A stretch of DNA of 64,000 nucleotides. Source: Didymella arachidicola (Eukaryota; Ascomycota; Dothideomycetes; Pleosporales; Didymellaceae). Position 1 is the stretch's first letter. Every line of letters begins with the position of its first letter. Both the position numbers and the translations under genes were made by a program. The stretch is taken from positions 248,001-312,000 of the forward strand of contig CM049991.1 in assembly GCA_016630955.3 (NCBI GenBank), given 5' to 3'. This document shows, piece by piece, positions 45,293-56,083 of the stretch. The notes beneath the pieces were generated by a model, which saw only the letters and a list, made by a program, of their open reading frames with translations, did not search any database and had not been told where the DNA came from.

Positions 45293-45496
45293 TTACTGGA
45301 CGGTGCACTGGGGGCCCCGAATACCGGGGTCGGAACGAGACTTCTGAACGGTGCATTGGGGGCCTCGGATGCCGGGGTCGGAACGCTGAACGGTGCACTG
45401 GGGGCCCCGGATGCCGGGGTCCGAACGAGCCTTCTGGACAGTGCATTGAGGGCCCCGAATGCCAGGGGAGGAGCGAGACTTCATGATGGCAGGCAT
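45293..45496 (-). CDS. Tandem-repeat peptide precursor candidate (four copies of PGIRGPQCTVQ)
   Basis: A 67-codon frame starts at ATG 45496 (or 45482-45484). It encodes four perfect copies of PGIRGPQCTVQ at 45466-45434, 45418-45386, 45376-45344 and 45328-45296, and stops right after the fourth. Linkers vary and are basic: KSRSS, KARSD, RSD and KSRSD. Eight of the 11 core codons vary between copies, always synonymously (CCT/CCC, GGC/GGT, ATT/ATC, CGG/CGA, CCT/CCC, CAA/CAG, ACT/ACC, GTC/GTT). Conserved core, variable basic spacers and an end at the last copy are typical of precursors cut by Kex2-like proteases. A secretion signal is not in this exon. An ATG at 45675 opens a hydrophobic stretch (LSLCLFATAVLLF), and removing 45541-45596 would join it in frame (108 residues), but that donor is weak. 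Not a canonical alpha-pheromone. Confidence 0.55.
   Translation of the reverse strand: MPAIMKSRSSPGIRGPQCTVQKARSDPGIRGPQCTVQRSDPGIRGPQCTVQKSRSDPGIRGPQCTVQ
45296..45466 (-). repeat. Coding minisatellite, four units of 42-48 bp
   Basis: Four tandem units of 48, 42, 48 and about 48 bp. The unit length changes only by 6 bp, keeping the frame. The units correspond to the peptide repeats described for 45293-45496. Confidence 0.9.
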
Positions 45497-46876
45497 TTCG
45501 GTTGGTTGGTTGGTTGGGTGGTTGAGTGAATGTAGTAGAGCTTGTAATGAATGCTTTCTGTTGCGGATAAAAAATTTGGAGAGCGTATATAGACACCTTT
45601 ATAGGGAAAAAGAAGAACAGCAGTAGCAAACAGACAAAGAGATAGATGGTCGGGAGGCCCTTTCAACTTGCACATCGTCCCTCGATGTTGGTATTATGTG
45701 CTTTAGTATTATTCTCGTTGACATTCTGACGCCACAGTGAACCAGGACCCATAGGGATAGCTATATTAGATATATAACGCAGCCACCTTAGGTAGAGTCT
45801 TTGTCTGTTCGCATCATTGCGTACAGCCGCATATAGCGAAACTGTTGTGGCGAAGCTCACGATGTTCCCTAGCCCTGGCGAGGATGTGGAACACAGGGGC
45901 GAGAACAAAGAGATGCACGCCGACCATGCCTAAGCCAAGGCCACAATTGCTCAGATCGTAGTATAGCACCTTTGACAATACAAGGGCTTTCCCTCTTCAA
46001 CTTGTTCTTCAACTTGTCCACTTTAGCGCTCTTGCCCTGGGCTCGAGTCGCCTGTGGCTGGCCATCATTCCACAATATCAGCTTGAAGCGTTGTGAAGCC
46101 ATATACGTCCAACTTTAAATGCTCGGAGAACCGTATTGCTGGCTCCATGCATAACAGTAGTCTGATTGGTGTGTACTTGTGATATTTCTGGCTCGAGCAA
46201 TTCTGGATTCAACGCACAAGATCAGCCGTCATTGAGACGGAAACCTTCCCCATGCCCGCCGGTGACCAGTGGATGAAAATGTCGTGTCGGTGTACATGAG
46301 AGGCTAGTGTGACCGTTGACGTACTGTGGGGGTGGGTTCAGTTGTAAGCATAGGTAGATCGTTCATATCAAGAGGACCATCAGCGCACCTCGATTGAATT
46401 GGGCAGGCCGGAGCGAAACATTTCAAATACCTATGAGGCAAGGGCATTTTCGCAAATAACATAAAATTCAAGCATGCACCTAGCGGGGACATCCCTTCAG
46501 GGTCATTGTCTATGTTCTCGTAGAACCTGCAGACTGAAACTGTGCAGGGTCGCAGCATGCGGAAGCAAATTTCCCAGTCTGCGTTAGTGATCATCCGAGC
46601 ACTTGATCTCAACACTGGTCCGCGGTGTGGTTTGGTTCAAGAAGTGCGCTTGCACGTGCGGCCCAGGTGGTGCCGTAGGCAATGATTCAGAGATAATTCG
46701 AATTACGAAGGCTATCCAGCATCTTAGTCACGGGATGTGTACACGTTAGCAATCGTCGGCGCACTGCCTGATAGACTTGATGATGCCATCCGGCATTTCG
46801 TCGGCTAATTCGAAGTAGTCAGATGTGTACGTCGTCATCCAGCAACTTGTAAGAAGTTTTCACGACATTAACAACC
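45497..46876. other. Intergenic region upstream of the repeat-peptide frame and MDR gene
   Basis: 1380 bp, AT-richer than average. It includes a (TTGG)n-like run at 45500-45520, the possible 5' exon of the peptide gene (45597-45675), and a 77-codon frame at 45869-46102 (minus, lysine-rich, MASQRFKLILWNDGQPQ...) that I cannot support as a gene. No tRNA or transposon was recognised. Confidence 0.45.
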
Positions 46877-47944
46877 ATGCGCTTCCCTCATAAACACTTT
46901 GCCGCGTTTATTAATGCCAAAGGCGAGGCGCCTCAGATATCTGAACGGACTCTGGGTGAGCTCAAAGTGGACGAAGTTGCCATTAAGATCTCCGCAACCG
47001 CAATCAACCCTGTTGACTGGAAAATAAGGGACTACGGCCTCTTTCTTGTGCCTGATTGGCAGTATCCTGCAATTCTAGGCTCCGACGCCTCGGGGACAGT
47101 AGCAGCCATCGGTCAGAATGTGTCCGGTTTCAATGTTGGCGATCGTGTCTTCTTCCAGTCAGGGTATGGCGACGATGATGTGTCTACCTTCCAGGAGTAC
47201 ATCAAGATCCCCGCTGAGATCATCGCGAAGACGCCGAAGAACATATCAGACGAGGAGGCAAGTGGAATTGTACTAGCAAGCATGGCGGCCGCGACTGCAT
47301 ACTACGATAAGACCGGCCAAGCACTTGAGGCACCATGGGCTGAGGGTGGAAATGAGGCTGGTAAGGGGAAAGCTATTGTCATCCTCGGTGGTAGCTCGTC
47401 TGTCGGGCAATACGCTATTCAACTTGCGCGTCTCTCGGGCTTTGAGAAGATCATCACAAATGCGAGCGCACAGCATCACGATTACCTCCAGAGTCTTGGA
47501 GCTCATGTGGTTCTAGATCGCAACGCTTCAGGGCTCGAAGACTTCAAGAAGGCGCTAGAAGGCCAGACGCTAGAGTTCGTTTTCGACACCATCGCCATCA
47601 AAGCCACCCAAACACTCGGTGTGCAGATCCTCCAAGGCACCAATACTCATCACTCGCGCGTGGTGATTGTGGGGTCGGTGGACGAGGACGCAAGAAAGCT
47701 CGGAGAGTCTCAAAAGCCTCACGTCAAAATCCAGCAGATCATGGGCATTGCCTTGAAGCCGGAGCTGAGGCCTATCATCAAGGGTTTAACTAGTAGCCTT
47801 GGAGGCCAGGACGGATGGATTGCCAAAGGGGAGTTCAAACCGAATCGCGTCGAAGTTTTGAAAGGGGGACTGAATCATTTGCAGAAGGGTATGGAGAGGA
47901 ATAAGGAGGGCGTGTCCGGAGTGAAGGTCGTTGTACGATATTAG
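46877..47944 (+). CDS. Zinc-independent MDR-family oxidoreductase (quinone/enoyl reductase-like)
   Basis: An intronless 355-residue protein of the medium-chain dehydrogenase/reductase superfamily. The GroES-like domain has VAIKISATAINPVDWKIRDY, YPAILGSDASGTVAAIGQNV and NVGDRVFF. The Rossmann part has AIVILGGSSSVGQYAIQLAR for NADP(H). Cysteine ligands for catalytic or structural zinc are missing, so it belongs to the zinc-free branch that includes fungal trans-acting enoyl reductases and toxin-type quinone reductases. No secondary-metabolism genes are nearby, so a housekeeping or detoxification role is more likely; the substrate cannot be predicted. The region between the domains contains a short insert (EAPWAEGGNEAGKGK) seen in fungal paralogues. 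Confidence 0.9.
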   Translation: MRFPHKHFAAFINAKGEAPQISERTLGELKVDEVAIKISATAINPVDWKIRDYGLFLVPDWQYPAILGSDASGTVAAIGQNVSGFNVGDRVFFQSGYGDDDVSTFQEYIKIPAEIIAKTPKNISDEEASGIVLASMAAATAYYDKTGQALEAPWAEGGNEAGKGKAIVILGGSSSVGQYAIQLARLSGFEKIITNASAQHHDYLQSLGAHVVLDRNASGLEDFKKALEGQTLEFVFDTIAIKATQTLGVQILQGTNTHHSRVVIVGSVDEDARKLGESQKPHVKIQQIMGIALKPELRPIIKGLTSSLGGQDGWIAKGEFKPNRVEVLKGGLNHLQKGMERNKEGVSGVKVVVRY

Positions 47945-48197
47945 CGTTCGGCAGCGATGCTTACAGTAGCGCGTGTTGTGCGGAACCTAATTCCAGCGCT
48001 GGAGTACCCTTAGAAATGAAATGCAGAATGATGTCGCGACCGTGCTTCCATAGCAACCTGACAACTACAATGAGATGTTTCAAGGGGCCAAGACCAAGTC
48101 GAAAGGTGCCGGGTTGCAATTGATTATTTAGACTTCACGATCGCAAACCCCCAACACACCAACCCACCCTCTACACCCCATCCACCCAACAGCACGC

Positions 48198-49965
48198 CTA
48201 GGGCACAACCCTCTGAGGATCACGCGGGAACAGACTGCACATACGAATATTCGGCAGCCCAAGCCAAAACTGCACAATACGCTCGAGACCGAAGCCGCCT
48301 CCGGCATGAGGCGGGCACCCATAGCGGAAGCAATCGACGTAGTCCTTTGTACCGGCGCCGTTGGGGTCGATGGGCGGGTCGTGCTCGCGCATCTGCTTGG
48401 ACAGCAGCTCCGAGTCGTGGATGCGCTGGGCGCCGGAGCAGATTTCCTGGCCGCGCATGAAGAAGTCGTAGGAGTTGGAGAGCTTGGGGTCGTGGGGCGA
48501 GGGCATTGTGTATGCGGGGCGGATGGCGAGGGGGAATTGGTCGAGGACGTAGAAGTCGGTGCCGTACTTCTCGAGGACGAGACGACCGAGGTGCTTTTCT
48601 TGGGGTGTGCTGTGGATTGTTAGTGTGAAGGTCTGATTGAAAGGATGTGTAGACTCACCTCAAATCGTCATAGTCGTTGAGCTCCTCGCCAGCTTCACGC
48701 AGCATCTTAATACCCTCTGTGAATGGAATTCTGGGCACTTTTCCGGACTCGGGAAGCTTGAAGTCGTCAACATGGTAGACGCTGCGGATGAGGTCGGTCT
48801 CGCGCTTGTAGCGGACGTTCAGCTCCTTGAAGATGAAAAGCATGAGGTCCTCAAGGACACCCATAACCTCGTGGTAGTGCTCCTGGAACTCCATCTCAAG
48901 ATCGAGACCAGTGAATTCTGTCAAGTGGCGCGCGGTGTTGGAGTTCTCGGCCCGGAAGACAGGTCCAATCTCCATGACCCTCTGGAAGCGGGAGGCAATC
49001 AGCATCTGCTTGTAGAATTGTGGCGATTGGGCGAGGTAAGCCTGGCGATCGAAGTACTTCAGCTCGAAAACGTTGGCACCTCCTTCCGAGGCAGCGCCCA
49101 AGATCTTGGGAGTCTGAACAAGCGTGAAGCCCTGCTTCGACAGGAACTCCTGGAAGATGGCGCAGACACCACTCTTGACGACGAAGATAGACTGGTTGAT
49201 CTTTGCCCGGAGATCGATCGTTCTGTTGTTGAGCCTGGTGTTGAGGCTGACGAGTGGTCGCTCACCACCCTCCTCCTTCTGCTCCTCCTCAGCTGCAGTC
49301 TCAGCCGGAAGCGGCCTCTCTGCATCGTCAACCTGCAGCGGCAGCGGCACCTCGGCCTTGACCTCGATGAAGAGTTTCTTGATGTGGATCTCGTAGTCCT
49401 GGATGGACGCGCTCTTGATGGGCTCTGGGGCCTTCTTGACTAATCCAGTGACGACGATTGTGCTTTCTGTGGGAACGGTACCGCAGAACTTGACCATCTG
49501 CTTGGACAGCTTGTCGCTGGCAGCAATGACGGCCTGAATAGTGCTGAGGTTCTGGCGCAGGTTCAGGAAAGCCAACTTCGCCGACTGCGAGCGAGCATTC
49601 TCGACCCAGCAGCGGAATGTGATCTCGTTGTCGACGTGGTCTGCGACCGTGTCAAGGCCGACTCGCTCGATGCCCGTGGGCTTGAAGTCCTTGGAGCCGG
49701 TGAGAGGCAGCTCGCCGTACGAGTCCTTGGATACATCCTCGGCATCGGCAGCCTCCTTCTTTGTGCGGTCGGCGAGTTCGCGGGCCTTTGCGGCGGCCTT
49801 CTTCTCTGCCTGGCAGAAAGTCAGTATCAAATGTGAAAGTCGAAGCACACGACTACTGCGCACCTTCTCCTTCTCCTTCTGCGCCTTCTTCAAGGCATTC
49901 TTGGAGGGCGCCTCGCCCTGTGGTGCTTCGCTCGGAGCTGCGGTTGCTGGCGGTGCGTCGCTCAT
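48198..49965 (-). CDS. DPS1: Cytosolic aspartyl-tRNA synthetase
   Basis: AspRS charges tRNA-Asp with aspartate. Exons are 49864-49965, 48659-49809 and 48198-48609, giving 554 residues. A Lys/Ala-rich N-terminal extension (KNALKKAQKEKEKAEKKAAA), typical of the eukaryotic enzyme and thought to bind tRNA, is followed by the OB-fold anticodon domain (FRCWVENARSQSAKLAFLNL). The class II core then has VQTPKILGAASEGGANVFEL, LAQSPQFYKQMLIASRFQRV, FRAENSNTARHLTEFTGLDL (motif 2) and GGGFGLERIVQFWLGLPNIR (motif 3). The first intron is 54 nt without stops, so its retention would insert 18 residues. In-frame ATGs at 50052, 50046 and 50037 would add up to 29 residues lacking acidic residues, a possible alternative targeting leader. 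Confidence 0.95.
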
Positions 49966-50498
49966 GTTGCAATTGATTGAGGTTGTCGAAGAGTGTCGTG
50001 GTGCGCTCAAGAAATTCGGAGGGGCAGCGCGACTCATACCCCACATCGTCATAACCAGGCACGGTGCATTGAGTCAGGCGCTCGTATGAACAACACTTTC
50101 CGAGCATAATTCTCAGCACAGCTTCCGAAGACCAGGAGTCAGTCGTGGCCATTCTACGCATGGTTGAAATGCAAATTGATTTTCTGTTCGCTGCAATGAT
50201 ATTGCTGGTGTGTCCAGCTTTGCCTGCGACATGAAAGCAGCGTCACCGTCGAAACACAAGTCACGACTCTGTGCTGCATGGCTTCGGAAACCTTTAGAAT
50301 TACAAAGATACTACAGTGGGTATCGAAAGAACCGAGATCCGAACCCGCATGCTGCTGTATTGTCAATGTCCACGCTATGCCCATGCCAGTCATAAAAGCA
50401 TCCACCCACGCGCCAGATCCAGCCCAATGCAAAGCAAGCAGCCGCTTCATCGTTTGGAGCGCTGCGAAACGCCATGAGAAAAGATACACACGAAGCTC
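49966..50498. other. DPS1 upstream region and KOG1 3' flank
   Basis: 533 bp between two minus-strand genes. It includes the possible leader extension of DPS1 (49966-50052). No other gene is seen. Confidence 0.5.
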
Positions 50499-53400
50499 TT
50501 ATCCATGAATAGAAGCTCGACTTGAGGCAACGGCGCCGCCCTCCCATAACTTCACGGTTTTGATTGTGGGATTCTTGGGCTCGTAGCACGAGAAGATGTT
50601 GACGTGGTTGTCGTGTAGAGCGGCGGCAGCAATCATGAGTCGGTGTGGGTGAAACGCGGTTGTAGTGATGGGAGCAGATCGATCGCGCAAGAAGCCAGAG
50701 TAGGGCTCAAAGTTCGAGACGAGCTTGCCGTTATTGATGTTGAAGACCTTCACGCGGTGCTTCTGAGTTCCGCTGCGATATCATTAGCAACCGCACTCTG
50801 CAACTTCTTGCAATGACTTACGTAGCAAAGACCGGCGCATGCTCGTGAACGCTGAGAGTGCGCAGATGGTCTGTTGTCGCCTGAATGGTTTTCACACTGC
50901 GGTCCATTCTGATGTCCCACAGCTTCACTTCTCCGCTCCGGCAGCCGCTCACCAGCTCTCGTTGACCGCCGCGCTGCAGATGTACGTTCGTGATCCACTG
51001 CTTGTGTTCTTTCCAGACCTTCACCATGGCAGTTGCAGGCTTCTGGCGCTGATCGTACACACGAATGGCACCGTCGCCGAACCCAGCAACGAAGACGTCG
51101 CCTTCCACTTGGTCAGAGGTCAGGGAGGTGATGCAAGATCCTGAGCGGGCAGGTATATCCTATAGAAGTCAGTCGCTGCGGTGAGACAAGTCGCATGGCA
51201 GTACTTACGCTGACACAGACCTCGGTGGCAGAATTCCAGACTCGAATCACCTTGACATCTCCAGCGACCAGCACCAGGCCCCTGCCCTGCTGCCAATCGA
51301 AGACAAGCCCTGCGTTTCTGTTGCTGGGTACAAGATCAGTGAGAGCCCGGAACCCTGTCACGAGTTCCGTCGTTCTTTTTGAGTCGTAGTTGCGGAATAT
51401 CTTGATCACTCCGTCCGAGGATCCAGTCATGAGTAACGCCTGATCGTCCTCGTTGATGAATCTGACGTCCGTAATTCTGGACTCGGCTGGGTTGCCGTTT
51501 GAGAAGCAGTTGATTCTCTTTACACTTTCATTAGAATAGTCAATGACATTGACCGTATTCCAGCTGTCAGTGACGACCAGGTGGTTTTCGAACTGATGGA
51601 AGGTCATCTTCATGGGTTGGCTGAGATTGTCGAAATATCCGCGTGGAACGTCCCATCGATTCGAGACTGCGACTTCCTTGAGTGGCTGAGTCTCGGCGAT
51701 GATCTTGTCGTTGCGGTTTCTTCGCCAAAGTCGACCATTGTAATCTGTACTGCCTGGCTCATCCGCCTCTGTGGGTTTCATTTGAGGCTCGCGGAAGTAC
51801 TCAACAGACCACTCGAAGAAGACACTCTTGAGCGGCAGCTGTGGTTTGTCCGTTAGGGACCGAGGTTTGTACCCTCTCGACTTGGGCTCTTCTTCGACGT
51901 GGTACTTCTCTGGGGTATCAGGGCGTGCTTCTGTCAGTGTAGCATCCGAGTCGTCCATCCTTCCCCTCGGGGTTGGTTTCTGTGGCGAGGTGGACGAGTC
52001 ATGGCCAGACCAGAGGCTCTTGAGTGACGCTGTCGACTTGCGCATACTGCCAAAGAGGGAAAGATAGCTCATGTCTTTGGATGGAGTAGGCGGGGTAGAG
52101 GCCATTTGCTTCGACTGAAGTGGCTGGAGTGGCTTCTCCTCTGGCACGCGACGAGCAGACCGGACTGCGGAATTCTTCTTCAGAGTATCGTTGAAATGTG
52201 ATTGTGCGAAGCGGCCGAGTGAGGACTCGAGCAGAGCAACCAGAACGTAGTCAACGACTATGCCAGCGTCCTTTGCAATCTCAGGATAGGGGTCGACAGA
52301 CATGACAAGCATCTCTTTCCAGATGGCAGAGTAGACTGTGTTCTGAGAGCAGGAGTTTGATGAACCCGAAGACCCATTCGCAGTCGCACGCATCTTCATA
52401 TATAGACCGTCTCCGTTTCTCTGTTCCATTTGTGCTAGGATATCACTGTTCTTCTCGTCTGAGAAGTGCTCGAATGCCGTGACAATGAAGCGCGTCTTGT
52501 AGCGTGCAATGAACGTCGAGAAGAAGATCAACAGTTCTTGGCGAACCATACTGTTCCCATCTGTAGTCATCAGAAGGACCGTCGACGCAATCGACTCTTC
52601 GATGTTGGCGACTTGTGCGGTGACATCTCGGATGCCCAAGAACGCCGTCAGCGAGTGCAGCATCGCGGCTCGAACTTCTGCGACCGGGTCCATAACCAGT
52701 TCGCATAGTCGTTCGTGAGCCATACAGCGTATACCGACCCATTTGGCCTCTTCGTAGTCGATCCAGAGCTTGCTGAGACAAAGGCAGGACCATTGTCTGA
52801 GCAAAGGGTTGGCCATGTCTTTCAGGTGATCCAGACAGCTCTCCACGAGCTCTGTGCTGAGCGATGCGCGCTGGCCCTGATTGTATTCCTTGCAGAACAT
52901 GGAGATGATGAACGCACACATGGCCCGATGCTCACTTGCGTTCTGGATAGGAATGCCTGCAATCGTCAGCGACTTACAATTGATGTGAATGATGCAGACT
53001 GACCTGAGCTAGGGTTGAAGATGTTGATGAAGTACTGATAGCCGTTGTCTTTCAACAGATCAGCTTGGCACGATGAGTCGACAGCAAGTATGCGGGCCCA
53101 GATGAAGACCATGACGGGCTTGAGCTCGTTGGCCTGGGACTGTAGTAGCTTCAGAACATATGGAAAGATTCCTATGCTTAGGGCGAGGTTGACGGCCCAT
53201 GGCCCATGGTCCAGGAAGCTGGACAGCAGAATGAGAGCGCGAAGTCGGTGGACTTGACTCAAGAGAACCTGCAGCACAATGGGGAGCTGCTCTGGTATCT
53301 TCTGCTCAACAGCTCCTTGTGAGAGGTAGACTTCGAAGGCGGTGAGTTGCTCCGAGAAGAAATCTGAGTGCTTGTACATGTAGTCTTTCTCGCCTCTGGC

Positions 53401-54965
53401 TTCCGCCTGTAAGTCAGGCAGTTGGGCAAGGATCAACTCGACAGCGAGGTCCCAACTTCGCCACAGGGGATGGTCGTGCGTCTGTGGTATCTCGGGGTGG
53501 GAGGCTGGGTTGCAATGATAGACGCGCATGATGCGCTGTGCGAGGAGGTAATTGCGGAAGAGGGCAGCGACCATCAGATCCTGGCGGAAGAGCTTCTTAA
53601 ACAGAGGTTTTGACAGCGAGTTCCAGGCGATGGTGTCGGTGATGGCTGTGAATATCCAGTTGAGTTCGCCGATAGGCGTTCTACGCTCAGAGACTTTGCC
53701 TGGGATATTGTGCGCGTCCTTGAGACTGACCTTGCTTGGGAGGGGGTTTTGCAGTATGAAGAATCGCACGGCCATGGTAATGGGATCTGTCAAACAGGAG
53801 GTGAAGACATCTGCAGGAAGCTCGGGATTTGTTGGTAGTGACTCCTTTTCACGGCAGGCAGCTAGGTGGATACAATCGCTGAAGTCGACATACTCGACAT
53901 TTGGATCTCGTCGGCGGGCCTCTTCGAACTCAGCCTGGTGCTTCTCGGCGAAGCGATTGAAGTTGCTGATGATGAGACCAGCATCAGAGCAATCGTAGAC
54001 GAACAGACTAGGCGCGCCGATCCAGCTCTGCAGATCGTAGAGAGAGAGTGGGATGTACTGGGTGTAGTTTCTGTTGAACACCCAGATCTCTCCGCTCGAT
54101 GTCGGTTTCGGCACGCCGTGGCCGTTGTAGTGGAACAGAACACGTTCGTTTCGAGCATTGCGTCGCAGGGTGGAGGCGTACTTCCTCGTCTCCTCGGTAG
54201 TAGGGTCGAGTAAGAGCTTGTATCGCGTGCGCATGCTGAGCTGCTCGTACTGCGTCTGCAAGGCCTTGCCGATCTGGTTCATGGGGGTGTGGCCGGGGGT
54301 CTGTGAGGTCACTGTGGGGTCGATCCAGCACTCTTCTTTGGCACATGGGTTGGTCTTGATGACGTCTGGCGGGTCGACTCCGATGTTCAGACAGAGAGCT
54401 AGTACAGCAGAGACGGTCTTCAGACGGTCGCGCATGCGCCATTCCTGGACTGTCGATGCGCCGATTTCGCCCTTGGGATGACCGCCTGTCTCGTGTTTCT
54501 TGTCGGTGTAGTACATGAAGAAGTTCTGCGGGAGATGGTCAGCTCACACAAAGCACCGACATGCTCGAGGCGACGCACTGAGGTCAGCATGTTGCTGTAC
54601 TCTTCCGAGTTCAATTGGTCGTCCCAGCCATGGCGAATCTTGAAGTGGCCGTCCACGCTGACGTCGTCGGTGGATTCTTCGGGCTGCGGTGCTGGCTGTC
54701 GAGGGCCAAAGTCGCTCTTTGCACGTGCGAGACTGGGGCGGTGGGAGTTTGCGGTGCTGGGGCTGGGGCGAAGAGCGACTGTCGAGGTGGGCGAGTGCAT
54801 GTCGAGGTGGGCGGCAGCCGAGGAGGAGCTGGGCCGCGACGAGGTTGTGTCCTGCGACGGGCGCGTCTCTCGCGGGGCCGAGGCTGCTGCCACTGTGCTG
54901 GCCATGTCGACGGGGGCGTGGGCGGCGAGTGGGTTGGGGAGCGGCTGGCCAGAGGCCGTTCTCAT
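50499..54965 (-). CDS. KOG1: TORC1 subunit Kog1/Raptor
   Basis: Kog1 (Raptor) is the scaffold that presents substrates to TOR kinase in TORC1. Exons are 54579-54965, 53004-54525, 51209-52956, 50822-51159 and 50499-50772, giving 1422 residues. A Ser/Pro-rich N-terminus is followed by the Raptor N-terminal conserved caspase-like domain: FFMYYTDKKHETGGHPKGEI, then VLFHYNGHGVPKPTSSGEIW at about residue 260 and SLFVYDCSDAGLIISNF. HEAT-type repeats come next (LRALILLSSFLDHGPWAVNL, MANPLLRQWSCLCLSKLWID, VAEVRAAMLHSLTAFLG). After a Ser-rich linker comes a C-terminal WD40 propeller (LLMTGSSDGVIKIFRNYDS, VFVAGFGDGAIRVYD, ELVSGCRSGEVKLWDIRMD). All junctions are GT-AG with 47-53 nt introns. It diverges from the kelch gene over about 1.1 kb. 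Confidence 0.95.
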
Positions 54966-56083
54966 GGTGAGCTCGAGCGTGGAGTGGGCGAGCTCTCAGC
55001 AGCGCCCATGTCGCATGGACCGTGTGCGGGCGCTGAAGGGAGCGCGGGTGGGTTTGAATGCTACCTCGGGGAAGCTTCAGCAGCTGGCAGGTGCTGTCTG
55101 CTGTCGGTGCCGCTCAAGAGGCGGGCGCGCAAGCTTCGAGGTCGACGGGCAGTCACTCTAGCGTCACCTGGGAACACAACCAAACGGGACCGCGGTCAAG
55201 CTGGGTGGGTCTGGTCTGTTCGGCTCGGAGAGGCTCGCGCCCGCGCCCAAAGATGCACACCGAGCGATGCACACCGAGCAATGCACACCGAGCAATGCAC
55301 GCCCGCGCCCTCCACCTGGGCTATCTTGCAGCACACGCGGTGAGCAAACGCGGTCCTGGTGCCGCAGAGGGCGTCCATTGCTAGGTGACGGACGCTGTGC
55401 TGTCCTCACAGTCACAGCTACCACTCCAATGCAAATGCACACTGTGTGAATGCTCCGCCCGGCGTGCACCAGGCAGCCCAATCACCGTGGCGGGCGTGAA
55501 GGCCATCCCTGTCGCGCTGCAGCTCAGGGGGATCGCGCCGCGAATGCTGTGAGGGCTGTTCTGAAACGCTCTCACGCTGTGCGCGCTGCTCCAGTCTCTG
55601 CCACTGCTGTCTCTGCTCCCGGCACACTGTGAAGTTGCTGCTTGCTGCTTGTTGCTTGCTGCTTGCTCTCCGCTGCTTGCTCTCCGCTGCTCGCTGCTGG
55701 CCGCTGGTGCGCTCCGTCTCGTAGCGCTGTCTCGTCGCCGCACCCGCCAAGTCCTCGTCCTACCCAGGCCTCAGCACGCCGACAGCCAAAAGTTGCGGGC
55801 GTCGAACAGTCCCATACAAACCACCCTCGCGGCCCCCCTGCGCCCTCAAGACATGCGCACATCCCCCAGCCAGCACCCATAACACCGCCTCTCTGGTAGC
55901 GCATCGCATCGCACGCCGACCCGCTTCCCCAACCTCGATCCCGCTAGAACACATCTCTCCCGCGCGAACCCCAAACCTCCCCCGTGCCAGCCCACGCGCT
56001 GCCCGCCTCGCCTGCAGACCGAATGCGTGCGTGACCGGCACCCGCTGCCATTGTAACGTCCCCAGGGCTGTACACCCGGCGCC
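54966..56083. promoter_or_regulatory. Long divergent promoter region KOG1/kelch gene
   Basis: 1118 bp, GC-rich. It contains a 14-bp tandem repeat (55252-55300) and an irregular (GCTGCTTGCT)n-type tract at about 55630-55700. Open frames here are repetitive and unsupported. It must hold both promoters and probably long 5' UTRs. Confidence 0.55.
55252..55300. repeat. 14-bp tandem repeat in the KOG1/kelch promoter
   Basis: Units GATGCACACCGAGC at 55252-55265 and 55266-55279, AATGCACACCGAGC at 55280-55293, then a half unit. The total is 3.5 copies. Confidence 0.85.

Noticed and set aside
45293..45496. Calling the repeat peptide the canonical alpha-factor pheromone
   Set aside because: Each repeat has one Cys, no Trp and no GQ-x-C pattern, and no signal peptide is proven in the exon. 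Only the precursor architecture is similar.
45225..45629. 134-codon frame overlapping the peptide repeats in another frame
   Set aside because: Differences between repeats change amino acids in this frame (for example PGPPVH versus PRPPMH), whereas the PGIRGPQCTVQ frame has only silent changes. Its start would also be non-ATG.
45869..46102. 77-codon minus-strand frame, lysine-rich
   Set aside because: No homology that I know, no splice context and no codon bias. It could be a small gene, but nothing supports it beyond the open frame.
48637..49443. 268-codon frame on the plus strand
   Set aside because: It is antisense to DPS1, which has unambiguous class II synthetase motifs on the other strand.
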